In this document: piece by piece, positions 1 through 8,881 of the stretch | Layout: each line of letters opens with the position of its first letter | Position numbering within the stretch: the first letter of the stretch is position 1 | From: an uncultured Pseudomonadota bacterium | GTDB lineage: Bacteria > Bdellovibrionota_C > UBA2361 > CALMIO01 | Direction of reading: 5' to 3' | DNA: 64,000 bases | Assembly: GCA_937864035.1 (NCBI GenBank) | Contig: CALMIO010000009.1 | Span: 121,742 to 185,741 of the forward strand | Notes under the pieces: model-generated | Told to the model about the DNA's origin: nothing | Databases searched by the model: none | What the model saw: only the letters and a program-made list of their open reading frames with translations | Program-made: the position numbers and the translations under genes

Positions 1-59
1 GAATAGCGTCACTAATCATTTTGAATAAATCTTTTGAAAGCCTAAAGAAAAATCAGCAT

Positions 60-920
60 TTAGTTATTTTGCCGCGTCTCTAATTTTTCAATTACCGGGT
101 TTAATAGATCAACTTGCTCCGGGTATTGAGAGGTAAGTTTTTTGAGAAGTTCCAAAGCTTTTTTCAATTCAGCTGAATTGGCGGCAAATTCAGCGTAACT
201 AAAGGCCGCTGGTAGTGCCACATATTTGCCCGCCTCGGCCAACTTAAAAATCTCCTCTTTGGCGGCTGCTAATTGCGAGGTGTTATTGTTTTTTGTCGCC
301 AAAGTTAATAACTGTTTTGTTTTAATCAAAGCCGCGATCTCGGACAAGAAACGTTGGTTATTATTGAGCTCTTGCTCTTGCCAACGAGTAGCAAGTGTGA
401 GCAGAGCTTCGTTATTTTGATTAGGTTGTTCATTAAACTCTTGGGCAACTGCTTCAATAATAGTCGCAAGTTGATTATATGGTTCTCTGGAAAGCGAAAG
501 TGTGCGAGCGATCTCATGAAACTTCTCTCTTTCTTCATTTATTTTGACGGTTAGCTTCTCATATTCTTTTTCTTTTTCGGCATTATCATTTTTTAAAGTT
601 AGGTGTTCTTTTTGGTTTTTTAAATCCTTAATCTGAATATGGAGCGCTTCAAGTTGATCTAGCTGATTAAGAGTTGTTGCTAATAGATCGCCGGCTCTTT
701 TATTTGCTTCGTGCTGGCTTGAGACATATCCTTGGTATATTAGGTAGATAATAACTAGAGATAAGATAAACCAACTTAAAAGACGCCAATTTCTCGAGAA
801 CCAATCAGCGATCGGATCGTTTAATTCATTCTTAATAGCAGTCTCGGTAACTGAGAGTGTATTGTTTTTTTTATCCCGATCATTAGCTTTAATTACTTTT
901 GAGATATTAGTATTTGACAT
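60..920 (-). CDS. Membrane-anchored coiled-coil protein of unknown function
   Basis: I do not recognise this family. The reading frame is open further upstream, but the ATG at 918-920 (start MSNTNISKV) is the more natural start, giving about 286 residues. A charged N-terminal region of about 45 residues precedes one hydrophobic segment (WRLLSWFILSLVIIYLIYQG). A heptad-like charged stretch follows (LDQLEALHIQIKDLKNQKEH and onward), then an alanine/leucine-rich helical C-terminus that resembles TPR or other helical repeats. The topology suggests an N-in single-pass inner-membrane protein with a long periplasmic coiled coil. It is the last gene on the minus strand at this edge, 166 bp downstream of the DUF151 gene. 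Function is unknown. Confidence 0.6.
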   Translation of the reverse strand: MSNTNISKVIKANDRDKKNNTLSVTETAIKNELNDPIADWFSRNWRLLSWFILSLVIIYLIYQGYVSSQHEANKRAGDLLATTLNQLDQLEALHIQIKDLKNQKEHLTLKNDNAEKEKEYEKLTVKINEEREKFHEIARTLSLSREPYNQLATIIEAVAQEFNEQPNQNNEALLTLATRWQEQELNNNQRFLSEIAALIKTKQLLTLATKNNNTSQLAAAKEEIFKLAEAGKYVALPAAFSYAEFAANSAELKKALELLKKLTSQYPEQVDLLNPVIEKLETRQNN

Positions 921-1086
921 AGATAGCTTATTGTTTAATTGCCATTGGAAAAAGATATGGCAAAACAAAGTATCTGTCAAATTTTTGTATTTTAGTATTT
1001 TGCGGTAGCTGTAGGTCAGGTAAAAGCCACTCAAAAAAACTTAGCGATATTAAAAAAAAATTATTTTAGATATGAAAGAGTTTTTT

Positions 1087-1695
1087 TTAAACTTTATATT
1101 TAAAATCATCTGGATCTAGATCGGCTAATATCTCTTTCCACTGCTCTTTCGTGATATTTGAGAGATCATCTGGTCCTTGTTGAGAGCTGGTTCCCTCATC
1201 TGTCGAGCTGGTAGGGTCGCTGTTATTTTTATCTGTACCGCTTTGAGAATCCGTTACTTTTGATCTATTTTTTTCTAACTCGCTAGCTGTATTTTTTGCA
1301 GATTCAATCACCTCTTCAACTACAAAAATGGGCGCTGATTCTCTTAGAGCGATCGCTATCGCGTCGCTAGGTCTTGTATCTAGAACCATAACTTTATCAC
1401 CAGCTAGTAAAACCATTTCAGCGAAATATGTCGATCCCTTAAGAGATGTAATAACGATTCTTTCAACCCTGACACCAAGCTCTAAAAAAATAGAGTGCAT
1501 TAAATCATGGGTTAAAGGTCTGCCAACATTTAGCTGTTTTATGGCTGCCGCTATAGCGGTTGCCTCGGCTACGCCGATCCAAACCGGCAGAATTTTATCA
1601 CCTGCTTCATTCCGCAATATAACTACTGGAGCTTGGGTCAATGGATCAACGACCAAACCGCCGACAAACATCTCTAAAGCGGTGTCAGTTGACAT
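1087..1695 (-). CDS. Bifunctional nuclease family protein (DUF151/BFN)
   Basis: The first 135 or so residues match the DUF151/bifunctional nuclease family: MFVGGLVVDPLTQAPVVIL, then LPVWIGVAEATAIAAAI, and LDTRPSDAIAIALRE, the family's conserved RPSDAIALA-like block. Characterised plant homologues have RNase and DNase activity; the bacterial role is not well defined. The C-terminal 65 residues are an acidic, Ser/Thr/Gln-rich, low-complexity tail ending in a short helical piece (LADLDPDDFKYKV). The gene lies downstream of miaB on the same strand, an arrangement common in Deltaproteobacteria. The start is the ATG at 1693-1695. Family assignment is firm; activity is inferred. Confidence 0.85.
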   Translation of the reverse strand: MSTDTALEMFVGGLVVDPLTQAPVVILRNEAGDKILPVWIGVAEATAIAAAIKQLNVGRPLTHDLMHSIFLELGVRVERIVITSLKGSTYFAEMVLLAGDKVMVLDTRPSDAIAIALRESAPIFVVEEVIESAKNTASELEKNRSKVTDSQSGTDKNNSDPTSSTDEGTSSQQGPDDLSNITKEQWKEILADLDPDDFKYKV

Positions 1696-1898
1696 TTGGT
1701 TGTTAATAATAAGCTAAAGTTAAGCGGAAAATAGAGATCTTCCATATATAATTATTTTACCAGAGGTGTTAAATTCGAGCAACATAAATCTCTGTAGGCT
1801 TTTCAATAACGAAGAATAAGAAATTTATTTGCTCAATATTTTAGGCGCGCAGAGAGCGTAGTTGCCGCTAGCAGCATAGAAAGATTAAAGATAATTTA

Positions 1899-3236
1899 TT
1901 AAATAGACAATTCGCCGCGCAGAGTGTGTTTGGCTTTTGAGTTAATCTTCACCATTACCAAATCTCCCTTTTTAAGATTTGGATAGCTTTTTTCAAAATT
2001 TACCAAGGTATTTTGCGAAGTTCTGCCACATAATTTATCTGATTCCGATTTTGAGTGGCCATCAATCAACACCTCATGACAATTACCAACGTAACTTTCT
2101 AGCTTTTGAGAGGTTAATTTATCTTGCAATTTTTGGAGTCGGTATAAACGGTCAAGTTTTTCATTTTGCGGGATTTGATTAGGCAGGAATTCAGCCGGAG
2201 TTCCCGGGCGAGGTGAAAACATAAAGGAAAAACTTGATTCAAAACCGACAATTTGCATAACAGACAAGGTTTCCTCTAAATCTTTTTCGGTTTCGCCGGG
2301 AAATCCGACGATAATATCAGTGGTAATTGCCATATCTGGTACGCGTGTTTTCAGTTTCTCGATAATTTGCAAATAACGCTCTTTACGATAATTTCGATTC
2401 ATAGCCTTCAAAATCGCATTACTGCCAGATTGCAAAGGCATGTGAATATGGCGGCAAACCTTTGGATTGCTAGCCGCTAACTCTATAAAATCATCTCGCA
2501 CTTCAGCCGGATGAGGGCTGGTAAAACGAATTCGCTTTAAGCCGTCAAGTTGCGATAAGCGTTCAACTAACTGGGCAAATTTGACGCGCGGCGTAAGATC
2601 GAGTCCATAAGAATTTACAGTCTGTCCAAGTAGAACAACTTCTTTTGCTCCTCTTTGTAGGGCGATTTTTACTTCGCGCTCGATCTCTTCATAAGGGCGA
2701 GACACCTCGCGACCTCTAGTGGTTGGAACTATGCAATAGGTGCAATTTTTATTGCAACCCCTGCTGATTGCGATAAAAACCGAAACTCGATCACTCTCTA
2801 CAAAGCCAGCCGGCAACTCTTCCCATTCATCACGGTAATTGACGGCAACTTGCGGAGGCAGTCCCTCGGAGCGGCGTTCAATTAAAGATGGAACAAGTGA
2901 GAGATTATGTGTTCCAAAAACAAAATCAACTAGAGGGCTTGATTTGACTATTCTCTCTCCTTCTTGTTGGGCAACACAACCACCAACGCCGACTAATAGT
3001 TGAGGCTTATTTTTTTTAAGCTCCCGCAATTCGCCAAGAGCATTGTACAATTTTTGCTCTGGTTTCTCGCGCACGCTACAGGTGTTAATCAAAACCAGAT
3101 CCGCTTCCTCGGCTGATTTTGTTGTCAAAAAATTCGGCTCTAAGATCTTTAAGATCTTCTGAGAGTCGTATTCATTCATCTGGCAACCGAAAGTTTTAAT
3201 ATAAACTTTGCGGGCCTGTATTGGCGAATCATTCAT
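1899..3236 (-). CDS. miaB: tRNA-2-methylthio-N6-dimethylallyladenosine synthase MiaB
   Basis: Radical-SAM methylthiotransferase that adds the 2-methylthio group to i6A37 of tRNAs reading UNN codons. The N-terminal UPF0004 domain carries the three cysteines of the auxiliary cluster (TFGCQMNEYDS, LINTCSVRE and GVGGCVAQQ). The radical-SAM CxxxCxxC motif is SRGCNKNCTYC near residue 160, and a TRAM domain ends the protein. The length of 445 residues is normal. GCQMNEYDS favours MiaB over RimO or MtaB. Its ATG lies 8 bp inside the end of the upstream lipoprotein gene, so the two are probably translationally coupled, and pgsA overlaps in turn. Confidence 0.95.
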   Translation of the reverse strand: MNDSPIQARKVYIKTFGCQMNEYDSQKILKILEPNFLTTKSAEEADLVLINTCSVREKPEQKLYNALGELRELKKNKPQLLVGVGGCVAQQEGERIVKSSPLVDFVFGTHNLSLVPSLIERRSEGLPPQVAVNYRDEWEELPAGFVESDRVSVFIAISRGCNKNCTYCIVPTTRGREVSRPYEEIEREVKIALQRGAKEVVLLGQTVNSYGLDLTPRVKFAQLVERLSQLDGLKRIRFTSPHPAEVRDDFIELAASNPKVCRHIHMPLQSGSNAILKAMNRNYRKERYLQIIEKLKTRVPDMAITTDIIVGFPGETEKDLEETLSVMQIVGFESSFSFMFSPRPGTPAEFLPNQIPQNEKLDRLYRLQKLQDKLTSQKLESYVGNCHEVLIDGHSKSESDKLCGRTSQNTLVNFEKSYPNLKKGDLVMVKINSKAKHTLRGELSI

Positions 3237-4065
3237 AGCGAAGTACCCTGATTGAAGGGCCTAAAACATACCCATCTGGAATTGGAACGTCTGGAGCGGT
3301 AACCGCAAGTTTAATATCTCTTCCCATTCTCGGAGTCATGCCGAGATTGGTTAAATTAATCTCCTGCTCTTCTCCAATTCCGGTGAATTTATCACTATCG
3401 ATCGCGCTTGCTCTAAAACCTATGCCTAAAGATATGTTTTGAATCATCTGATTTGAAACGTTAAGCAGTTTAAAGCTAATTATGTATTTCGTGCGCCCTA
3501 AAGCAGGTGGCTGAACGCGCCAATCCGCTATTTTAATATTACTTAAAGATTCGATATGTTGTTTGGCTCCCCATGACGCCAAAGCCGTGCCAACGTAAGC
3601 CCTTGCGTCCTCGCCCCATAACAACTCAATTTGATAATCTGACATATTTCGTCCCGCCACTGAAATTGAAAAGGGAACCGCTTGTCCTTTTGAAAGAGAA
3701 GTACTGCCCAATTCTTTGATTAAATTAGGAATTTGCAGAAGCGCTACGCCGATCTGTTTGCCATCTTTGAAAGTTACTATCCTTAAAACACCATCAACAG
3801 CTTCCTGCTCTTTGCCTCTGCCGGTAGATAGCAATAGTTTAGTTTGCTCCGCCAATGATATTTTCCCTTGCGCCAAGAGCTCTCCGATAACCCGCAATTT
3901 TTCTCCATCGTTAAATTCTTCCTTAACTTTGATAGTAAAAGGCTCAATTGGCTGGAACTGGTTGCCAACGGAAGCGGTTTGAGCAAATTGCCTGCCGCAA
4001 GCTGGCAGTACGATCAATAAAAGTAATATGCTAAAAAAAAGAGCGTATCTATTGAGCTTAGTCAT
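3229..4065 (-). CDS. Putative lipoprotein of unknown function
   Basis: The N-terminus is a lipoprotein signal peptide: Lys/Arg, a hydrophobic core (YALFFSILLLLIVLPAC) and a lipobox with the lipidated cysteine near residue 23. The mature part of about 255 residues is predicted to be beta-rich, with a FxxGEKLRVIGELLAQGKIS stretch and a C-terminal region that reads as an immunoglobulin-like or jelly-roll fold. No family was recognised. It overlaps pgsA upstream and miaB downstream by 8 bp each, a tight three-gene transcription unit. The link to phospholipid and tRNA genes gives no clear functional hint. Confidence 0.7.
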   Translation of the reverse strand: MTKLNRYALFFSILLLLIVLPACGRQFAQTASVGNQFQPIEPFTIKVKEEFNDGEKLRVIGELLAQGKISLAEQTKLLLSTGRGKEQEAVDGVLRIVTFKDGKQIGVALLQIPNLIKELGSTSLSKGQAVPFSISVAGRNMSDYQIELLWGEDARAYVGTALASWGAKQHIESLSNIKIADWRVQPPALGRTKYIISFKLLNVSNQMIQNISLGIGFRASAIDSDKFTGIGEEQEINLTNLGMTPRMGRDIKLAVTAPDVPIPDGYVLGPSIRVLRYE

Positions 4066-4654
4066 TATTTAATTTAGCTCTACTAAAAAAACTAACGGTA
4101 TAATTAAAAGCTGTAATATAAGAGAGCATCAACGAAGCTGATAATAAACTTAGGCCGATTACTTTTGCCGAGACTATTTTATTTAAGATCAAGATAGGCA
4201 GATCGTGCAGTAATAAAAAAATTATCGATATCATTTGCAGAGCGCTTTTCCACTTGGCTGTATCTGCGGCAGATATAACAATCCCTTTAGTGGCGGCTAT
4301 TCCACGAATGCCAGTAACCCACATTTCTCGCATCAATACTAAAACAACCATCCAAGCCGGAACCCAAGGTTCATTGTTAAATTCTGATCTGAGATTGATC
4401 ATTAAAACTAGCGCAGACATAACTAAAATTTTATCAGCTAGCGGATCAAGCAATTTACCAAAATCAGAAACCACTCTCAGTTTGCGAGCCAAAAAACCAT
4501 CTAAAAAATCTGTGCAAGCGGCAATTGTGAATATAATGATAGCTAAGTTTATCTGAAGGCGAGATGGATCAACCAGTAGCCAGATGAATATCGGAATTAT
4601 TACTACTCGAAAGATCGTCAGTAAATTTGGAAGATTATTAAGAGAGAATAACAC
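4058..4654 (-). CDS. pgsA: CDP-diacylglycerol--glycerol-3-phosphate 3-phosphatidyltransferase
   Basis: Makes phosphatidylglycerol phosphate from CDP-diacylglycerol and glycerol-3-phosphate at the inner membrane. The CDP-alcohol phosphotransferase signature D-x2-DG-x2-AR-x8-G-x3-D-x3-D is intact around residues 48-72 (TDFLDGFLARKL, then GKLLDPLADKIL). The protein has 198 residues with several membrane helices, typical for PgsA. The start codon at 4652-4654 is GTG and leads directly into LFSLNNLPNLLTIFRVV, where the family begins. It heads the pgsA-lipoprotein-miaB overlapping unit. Confidence 0.92.
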   Translation of the reverse strand: MLFSLNNLPNLLTIFRVVIIPIFIWLLVDPSRLQINLAIIIFTIAACTDFLDGFLARKLRVVSDFGKLLDPLADKILVMSALVLMINLRSEFNNEPWVPAWMVVLVLMREMWVTGIRGIAATKGIVISAADTAKWKSALQMISIIFLLLHDLPILILNKIVSAKVIGLSLLSASLMLSYITAFNYTVSFFSRAKLNND

Positions 4655-4891
4655 TTGAGAATTTAGAAAAATATAAAGAGCAAGCCTTCCTATTAGCTAG
4701 CAAATTTTAACATTGGTCGATGTTTTTATTCTATCCTATTTAAAGGAAAGATGAAAGAAAGAGAGAGTAAGTTAATTTAAAAAAGGCTTACTTTTATGGT
4801 AATTGGCACGATGTTGGGTAGGAAAATCTTTTCAATACTTGAAAGATAGATATAAATAAGCTTTTCTCTTAAGATCAATTTCGCCGATTTT

Positions 4892-5959
4892 TTAGATAAC
4901 TATTTTGCTGAAGCTTGACAAAGCTTCGGATACTTTTTGGGCGACCTTCTCGGGAGCAATCAAACGCATGCAAAGATTATCTAATCCCGGGCAAATCCGC
5001 CTGTAGCAAGGAGCGCAAGCGATCTCTGCTTTAATAGCGAATTTTTCGAAGCCATAAGGAGCTGTTCGTTCGATGGAAGTTGGACCAAACAACGATACGA
5101 CTGGGACTCTCACCATTGCCGCCAAATGTCCGGGGCCAGAATCGGGAGATATTAAACAGCGACTGTATTTAATTACTGTTAATAGTTGTTTGAGATCTGT
5201 TTTTCCAACAACTGAATATAACTCTTTGTTTCTCCCAAAAGCAGAGAGCAAAGCTTCTGCTGTCGTGATTTGTTTTTTGTCACCAATTAGAACAATTTTA
5301 CCCAACTTCATATCCAACAATTTTTTAACAAGAGCTGACCAACCACCAAGTGGCCAATCTTTAGTTGCCCAAGTAGATCCAAGACAAATTGTCAGATAAG
5401 GTTCATCATCTATTTTCCAGTCTAACAAAGCGCTTAAAAGTTGAGGATCGCAACTAGCGCTAACGCCAAAATCAACCTGTTTTGGATCAAAATTAACTCC
5501 GAGCTCTTTGAGAAAGAGAAAGTAGGATTCAATTTTTGGGGCATTGTCAGGAAGTTCTGGAATCTCCCTGTTATTAAATAACCAGTTAAACTCTTTCGAT
5601 TGAGAACGGGGAAAAGATAGGCGTAGAGGAGCTCTTGAAGCAAGCGAAAAAATACCACTTTTAAAATGACGTTGCAGATCGAGGGTAATCGAGAAGTTTT
5701 GTCTAGCAAGCCAGTGGATTGTCTCAAAAAAAGCAGTTAAGCCGAGATCCCGCCTAAACACTTTGACGCAGTCGATCTGAGGGTGTAATTTGACAAGATC
5801 GGCAGACTTTGGCTCCACTAACCAGTTTATACGAGCTTCTGGAAAATTCTTTTTAATGGGACTAACCAATGACATTCCGCGCGCCACGTCACCCAATGCT
5901 CCTAAAAGAACTATCAGAATATTTTTATAGTCAGCTCTTTTAATAATATTAGGTTGCAT
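4892..5959 (-). CDS. Glycosyltransferase family 9 (heptosyltransferase-like)
   Basis: A GT9/GT-B glycosyltransferase of the kind that adds heptoses to the LPS inner core from ADP-heptose. The start ILIVLLGALGDVARGMSLV is the typical N-terminal glycine-rich block. The C-terminal nucleotide-sugar-binding block is SPDSGPGHLAAMVRVPVVSL followed by FGPTSIERTAPYG. A late cysteine cluster (ACAPCYRRICPG) is usual in this family. Length is 355 residues. The gene sits 3 bp downstream of a Kdo-kinase-like gene and near a second GT9 gene, which supports a role in LPS core assembly. I cannot tell HepI from HepII or another acceptor from sequence alone. Confidence 0.85.
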   Translation of the reverse strand: MQPNIIKRADYKNILIVLLGALGDVARGMSLVSPIKKNFPEARINWLVEPKSADLVKLHPQIDCVKVFRRDLGLTAFFETIHWLARQNFSITLDLQRHFKSGIFSLASRAPLRLSFPRSQSKEFNWLFNNREIPELPDNAPKIESYFLFLKELGVNFDPKQVDFGVSASCDPQLLSALLDWKIDDEPYLTICLGSTWATKDWPLGGWSALVKKLLDMKLGKIVLIGDKKQITTAEALLSAFGRNKELYSVVGKTDLKQLLTVIKYSRCLISPDSGPGHLAAMVRVPVVSLFGPTSIERTAPYGFEKFAIKAEIACAPCYRRICPGLDNLCMRLIAPEKVAQKVSEALSSFSKIVI

Positions 5960-5962
5960 TAG

Positions 5963-6670
5963 CTATTCGTAGTCAGCTTTTAACCCCCATGCCATTTGCT
6001 CTGAAAGCAGATCTGATAAACTATGTTTAATAACTGCACGCCGCCAACGATTTAAAAATCGCCTTTTGAGATCCGCTAGATTGCCCTGCCAATATAGAGC
6101 CTTGTCAAAATCTACTAAAAAAACCGTTCCGTCTGGTTGGACCAAAACATTGCCCGGATGCAGGTCAGGGTGGAAGATTCCGCAATTAAAAAGTTTTTTG
6201 ATCTGTTCTATCAATTTAGGCATAATCTTGGTGATTAGAGAGGGATCTTTTTTGCAAAGCTCAACTAAATTAACCGCTCCTTCAACTTCTCTCATAAAGC
6301 TCCAAGTTCTATAAAGATAAACACCTACTTCGGCGTAACCTAGCGGCTCTGGCACGTTAATTCCCTGCTCTCTGGCGAATTTCAATGTGTTGTATTCAGC
6401 TTTTCCTCGGCCATTGGGAGTAAAGCGAAGGTGTAAGTTATTTAGGATGCCTCCTAAAAAACCACCTCGATAATATTCCTTGATAACTATTGGACCAATT
6501 GTGGGAATTGACGTAAAAGATATAGCTCCCCGACCCCCAAGTGTACCTCCAGCAACAACGATTCCCGGACGGGCTAGTAGGTTTAAAAGTTCACCATTTG
6601 GCAGTTCTGCCAATTCCTTTGTTACAAAAAAAATGTACGGCCCTTTTTCTACTCTGATTAGCTCCGACAC
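5963..6670 (-). CDS. LPS core kinase of the KdkA/WaaP family
   Basis: A protein-kinase-fold small-molecule kinase of the Kdo/WaaP family, probably phosphorylating a Kdo or heptose residue of the LPS core. Visible features are VIKEYYRGG (ATP-binding lysine region), the catalytic loop CGIFHPDLHPGNVLV and the metal-binding VDFDKALYW. HPDLHPGN instead of HRDLKPxN separates it from Ser/Thr kinases. The length of 235 residues fits KdkA. The start at 6668-6670 is GTG. It lies 3 bp upstream of a GT9 glycosyltransferase on the same strand, which supports the LPS assignment. Confidence 0.82.
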   Translation of the reverse strand: MSELIRVEKGPYIFFVTKELAELPNGELLNLLARPGIVVAGGTLGGRGAISFTSIPTIGPIVIKEYYRGGFLGGILNNLHLRFTPNGRGKAEYNTLKFAREQGINVPEPLGYAEVGVYLYRTWSFMREVEGAVNLVELCKKDPSLITKIMPKLIEQIKKLFNCGIFHPDLHPGNVLVQPDGTVFLVDFDKALYWQGNLADLKRRFLNRWRRAVIKHSLSDLLSEQMAWGLKADYE

Positions 6671-6820
6671 AGATACCTTTTGTTTTTTAGTTAAATTATT
6701 GAAAACGAATTGCGCTCTTTAGTTGTTAATATAATTCCGATTTAAGAATTATATTATACAACTTGTTAGAACAATAATGATATATAAGAAAGAGAAATAT
6801 CTTTGACTCTTAATTTTTAT

Positions 6821-7852
6821 TTACAGGTTAAGATTTAGTTGATCTAGCGCCGCTAATACCTGTTCCGCATAAACCTCTTTCATACAACTTTCGGTGCCAG
6901 TTGGACAATACTTTCCTCCATGGCGCGAGCATGGTTTGCAACTGAGACCTTCTTTTTCTACGATTATAGCATGGTTGCGCCAAGGGCCGAAGCCAAAAGC
7001 TGGAGAAGTGGCGCAAAAAATCACGACATTTGGGGTTTTAAAAGCAGAAGCAATGTGAGTGGCAAGGCTATCATTAGATACAAGAGCCTTGCTATGTTTG
7101 ATCAGATAAGCTGATTCAAGCAAGGTTGTCTTTCCCGCTAAGTTAAGAGTTGGTAGATCTTGAGTGACTTTTTGGCAGATGTCATACTCAGAAAGAGCGC
7201 CAATCACAATAATTTTTGAACCTCTACTGGTCAGTTGCTTGGCTAACCTTCGGTACTCATCGGTTGACCACTGCTTTGTTTTCCAAGCGCTAGTCGGAGC
7301 CAGCGTATAATGTTTTTTTTCTTTGAGGTTGATCTGCTCGCTTTCTAAAAGTTTCAATAGTTCTGGTGATAGCGAAAAGTTCTTGGGAAATTCCAAGCAC
7401 AGTTCGGCATTCTGTTCATCTTGAGAGATCGGCTCGATAATAGCTAAATTTCTTAAAACATCGTGTTTATCTACAGGGCGCTTAGCTTGGCGGTTATAAA
7501 GCCAACCAAGAGAGCTATCAGCAAATCCAACTCTTAGCTTAATACCGCTTAAATAAACAAGCAAAGCCGACCGAGCTGATCTTTGCAGAGCAAAAGCGAT
7601 ATTAAAGTTGAGTTTGCGGAGTTCCCTGGATTTTTTAACTAAAGAGATAAAAGAGCATTCTTCTCCATTTTTATCGTAAGTTAAAGCTAGATCGACGTTT
7701 GGGTTGTATTGAACTAATGGCTTAGCAAGAGGTGTTGTTAATGTTGCGAGAAAAGAGTGAGGATAAATTTTTTTTAAAGCGCTAATAACTGGAGTTGAAA
7801 GAACCACATCTCCAAGCCAGCTTGTTTGCAACAATAAGATTCTTTCTCCCAT
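6821..7852 (-). CDS. ADP-heptose--LPS heptosyltransferase, GT9 family (WaaF-like)
   Basis: The second GT9 enzyme in the cluster, 343 residues. The N-terminus ILLLQTSWLGDVVLSTPVI is the heptosyltransferase II-type block, and the C-terminal donor-binding region reads NDSLATHIASAFKTPNVVIF. LAPTSAWKTKQWS matches the conserved GSxWxTKxWP element of WaaF. A cysteine-rich element (LSCKPCSRHGGKYCPTG) follows. The expected role is transfer of heptose from ADP-heptose to the inner core on the cytoplasmic side. It is 150 bp upstream of the KdkA-like gene, so the region makes a small LPS-core unit. Confidence 0.87.
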   Translation of the reverse strand: MGERILLLQTSWLGDVVLSTPVISALKKIYPHSFLATLTTPLAKPLVQYNPNVDLALTYDKNGEECSFISLVKKSRELRKLNFNIAFALQRSARSALLVYLSGIKLRVGFADSSLGWLYNRQAKRPVDKHDVLRNLAIIEPISQDEQNAELCLEFPKNFSLSPELLKLLESEQINLKEKKHYTLAPTSAWKTKQWSTDEYRRLAKQLTSRGSKIIVIGALSEYDICQKVTQDLPTLNLAGKTTLLESAYLIKHSKALVSNDSLATHIASAFKTPNVVIFCATSPAFGFGPWRNHAIIVEKEGLSCKPCSRHGGKYCPTGTESCMKEVYAEQVLAALDQLNLNL

Positions 7853-7921
7853 AAAAGATCTGCTAGCTGTGAGGATTATTCAAGCCGAAGGAAAGTTATA
7901 TGCTTTTGCCTGCTAAAAAAT

Positions 7922-8872
7922 TTATTCAAAAAGCCCAATATTATTCTGAATCCATTCAATTTCGGCGACAATGCCATCAGATAAGGAAATTCGTGGGGCA
8001 TAACCAAGATCCTTAGTTGCTCGCTTTAAACAGGCTCCGGTATCGCGTGATTCGCCCAAGACTTTAGGAGCAAATTCTATGTCAAAATTGCCTAAGTGAG
8101 AATGCAAAATATCGCAGACAGTGAAAAGATCAACTTGACTTCCTCCTCCTAAATTATAGACAGCTCCAATTTGACCTTTTTGAGCGGCTAAAATATTACC
8201 TTCGATTATATCATCTATGTAAGTGAAGCTACGAGTCTGTTTGCCATCGCCAAAAAATTTAACTTTTTTCTCTTTGAGAATTGAGCGAATAAATATATTG
8301 AAAGCCATGTCAGGTCGTTGCCGCGGTCCGTAAACTGTGAAATAACGGAGAGAAATTGCAGGTACTCCACACTCTTTGGCGTAGAGAGTTGCTAAATTTT
8401 CAGCCGCCAATTTGGTGACTCCGTATGGGCTGACTGGGGCTGTAAGAATATCTTCCGGTGTGGGGAAAATTTCAGCTGTTCCGTATACTGAGGAGCTAGA
8501 GGCATTGATAAATTTCTTAAGCTCTTTGCTCTCTTTAGCCGCTTCAAGTAGTTTTTGCGTTGCTAAAATATTATCGCTAACGTATCTGGCAAAATCGTTT
8601 CCCCAAGCTTTGCGAACGCCTGCTTGACCGGCTTGGTGATAAATATACTCTGCTCCGGCGATAATTGTTTTGAGATCAAGCGAGTTTAAATCCCCTTCGA
8701 TAAATTTAAAATTAGAATTACTTAGGGAGTTTCCGAGGTTTTTTAATTTGATTTTTTTTGAGTAATAGTCGGTAAAAGAGTCTATTCCAATGATCTTCTC
8801 TCCTTCGGCTAGCAACCTTTCCGCCAAGGTAGAACCTATAAAGCCAGCAACTCCGGTAATAATTATCGACAT
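7922..8872 (-). CDS. NAD-dependent sugar-nucleotide epimerase/dehydratase
   Basis: Extended short-chain dehydrogenase of 316 residues acting on a nucleotide sugar. The Rossmann motif is ITGVAGFIGSTLAERLL. The catalytic Ser is in SSSSVYG, and the Tyr/Lys pair is in SPYGVTKLAAE. The motif RYFTVYGPRQRPDMA is characteristic of UDP-glucuronate 4-epimerase and UDP-glucose 4-epimerase-like enzymes. The surrounding glycosyltransferases suggest it supplies a hexuronic acid or related sugar for the LPS core or surface glycan. The exact substrate cannot be read from the sequence. Confidence 0.85.
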   Translation of the reverse strand: MSIIITGVAGFIGSTLAERLLAEGEKIIGIDSFTDYYSKKIKLKNLGNSLSNSNFKFIEGDLNSLDLKTIIAGAEYIYHQAGQAGVRKAWGNDFARYVSDNILATQKLLEAAKESKELKKFINASSSSVYGTAEIFPTPEDILTAPVSPYGVTKLAAENLATLYAKECGVPAISLRYFTVYGPRQRPDMAFNIFIRSILKEKKVKFFGDGKQTRSFTYIDDIIEGNILAAQKGQIGAVYNLGGGSQVDLFTVCDILHSHLGNFDIEFAPKVLGESRDTGACLKRATKDLGYAPRISLSDGIVAEIEWIQNNIGLFE

Positions 8873-8881
8873 ACGGTCAAT

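Noticed and set aside
5963..6670. A eukaryotic-like Ser/Thr kinase
   Set aside because: The catalytic loop HPDLHPGN and the LPS-gene neighbourhood identify it as a KdkA/WaaP-type small-molecule kinase.
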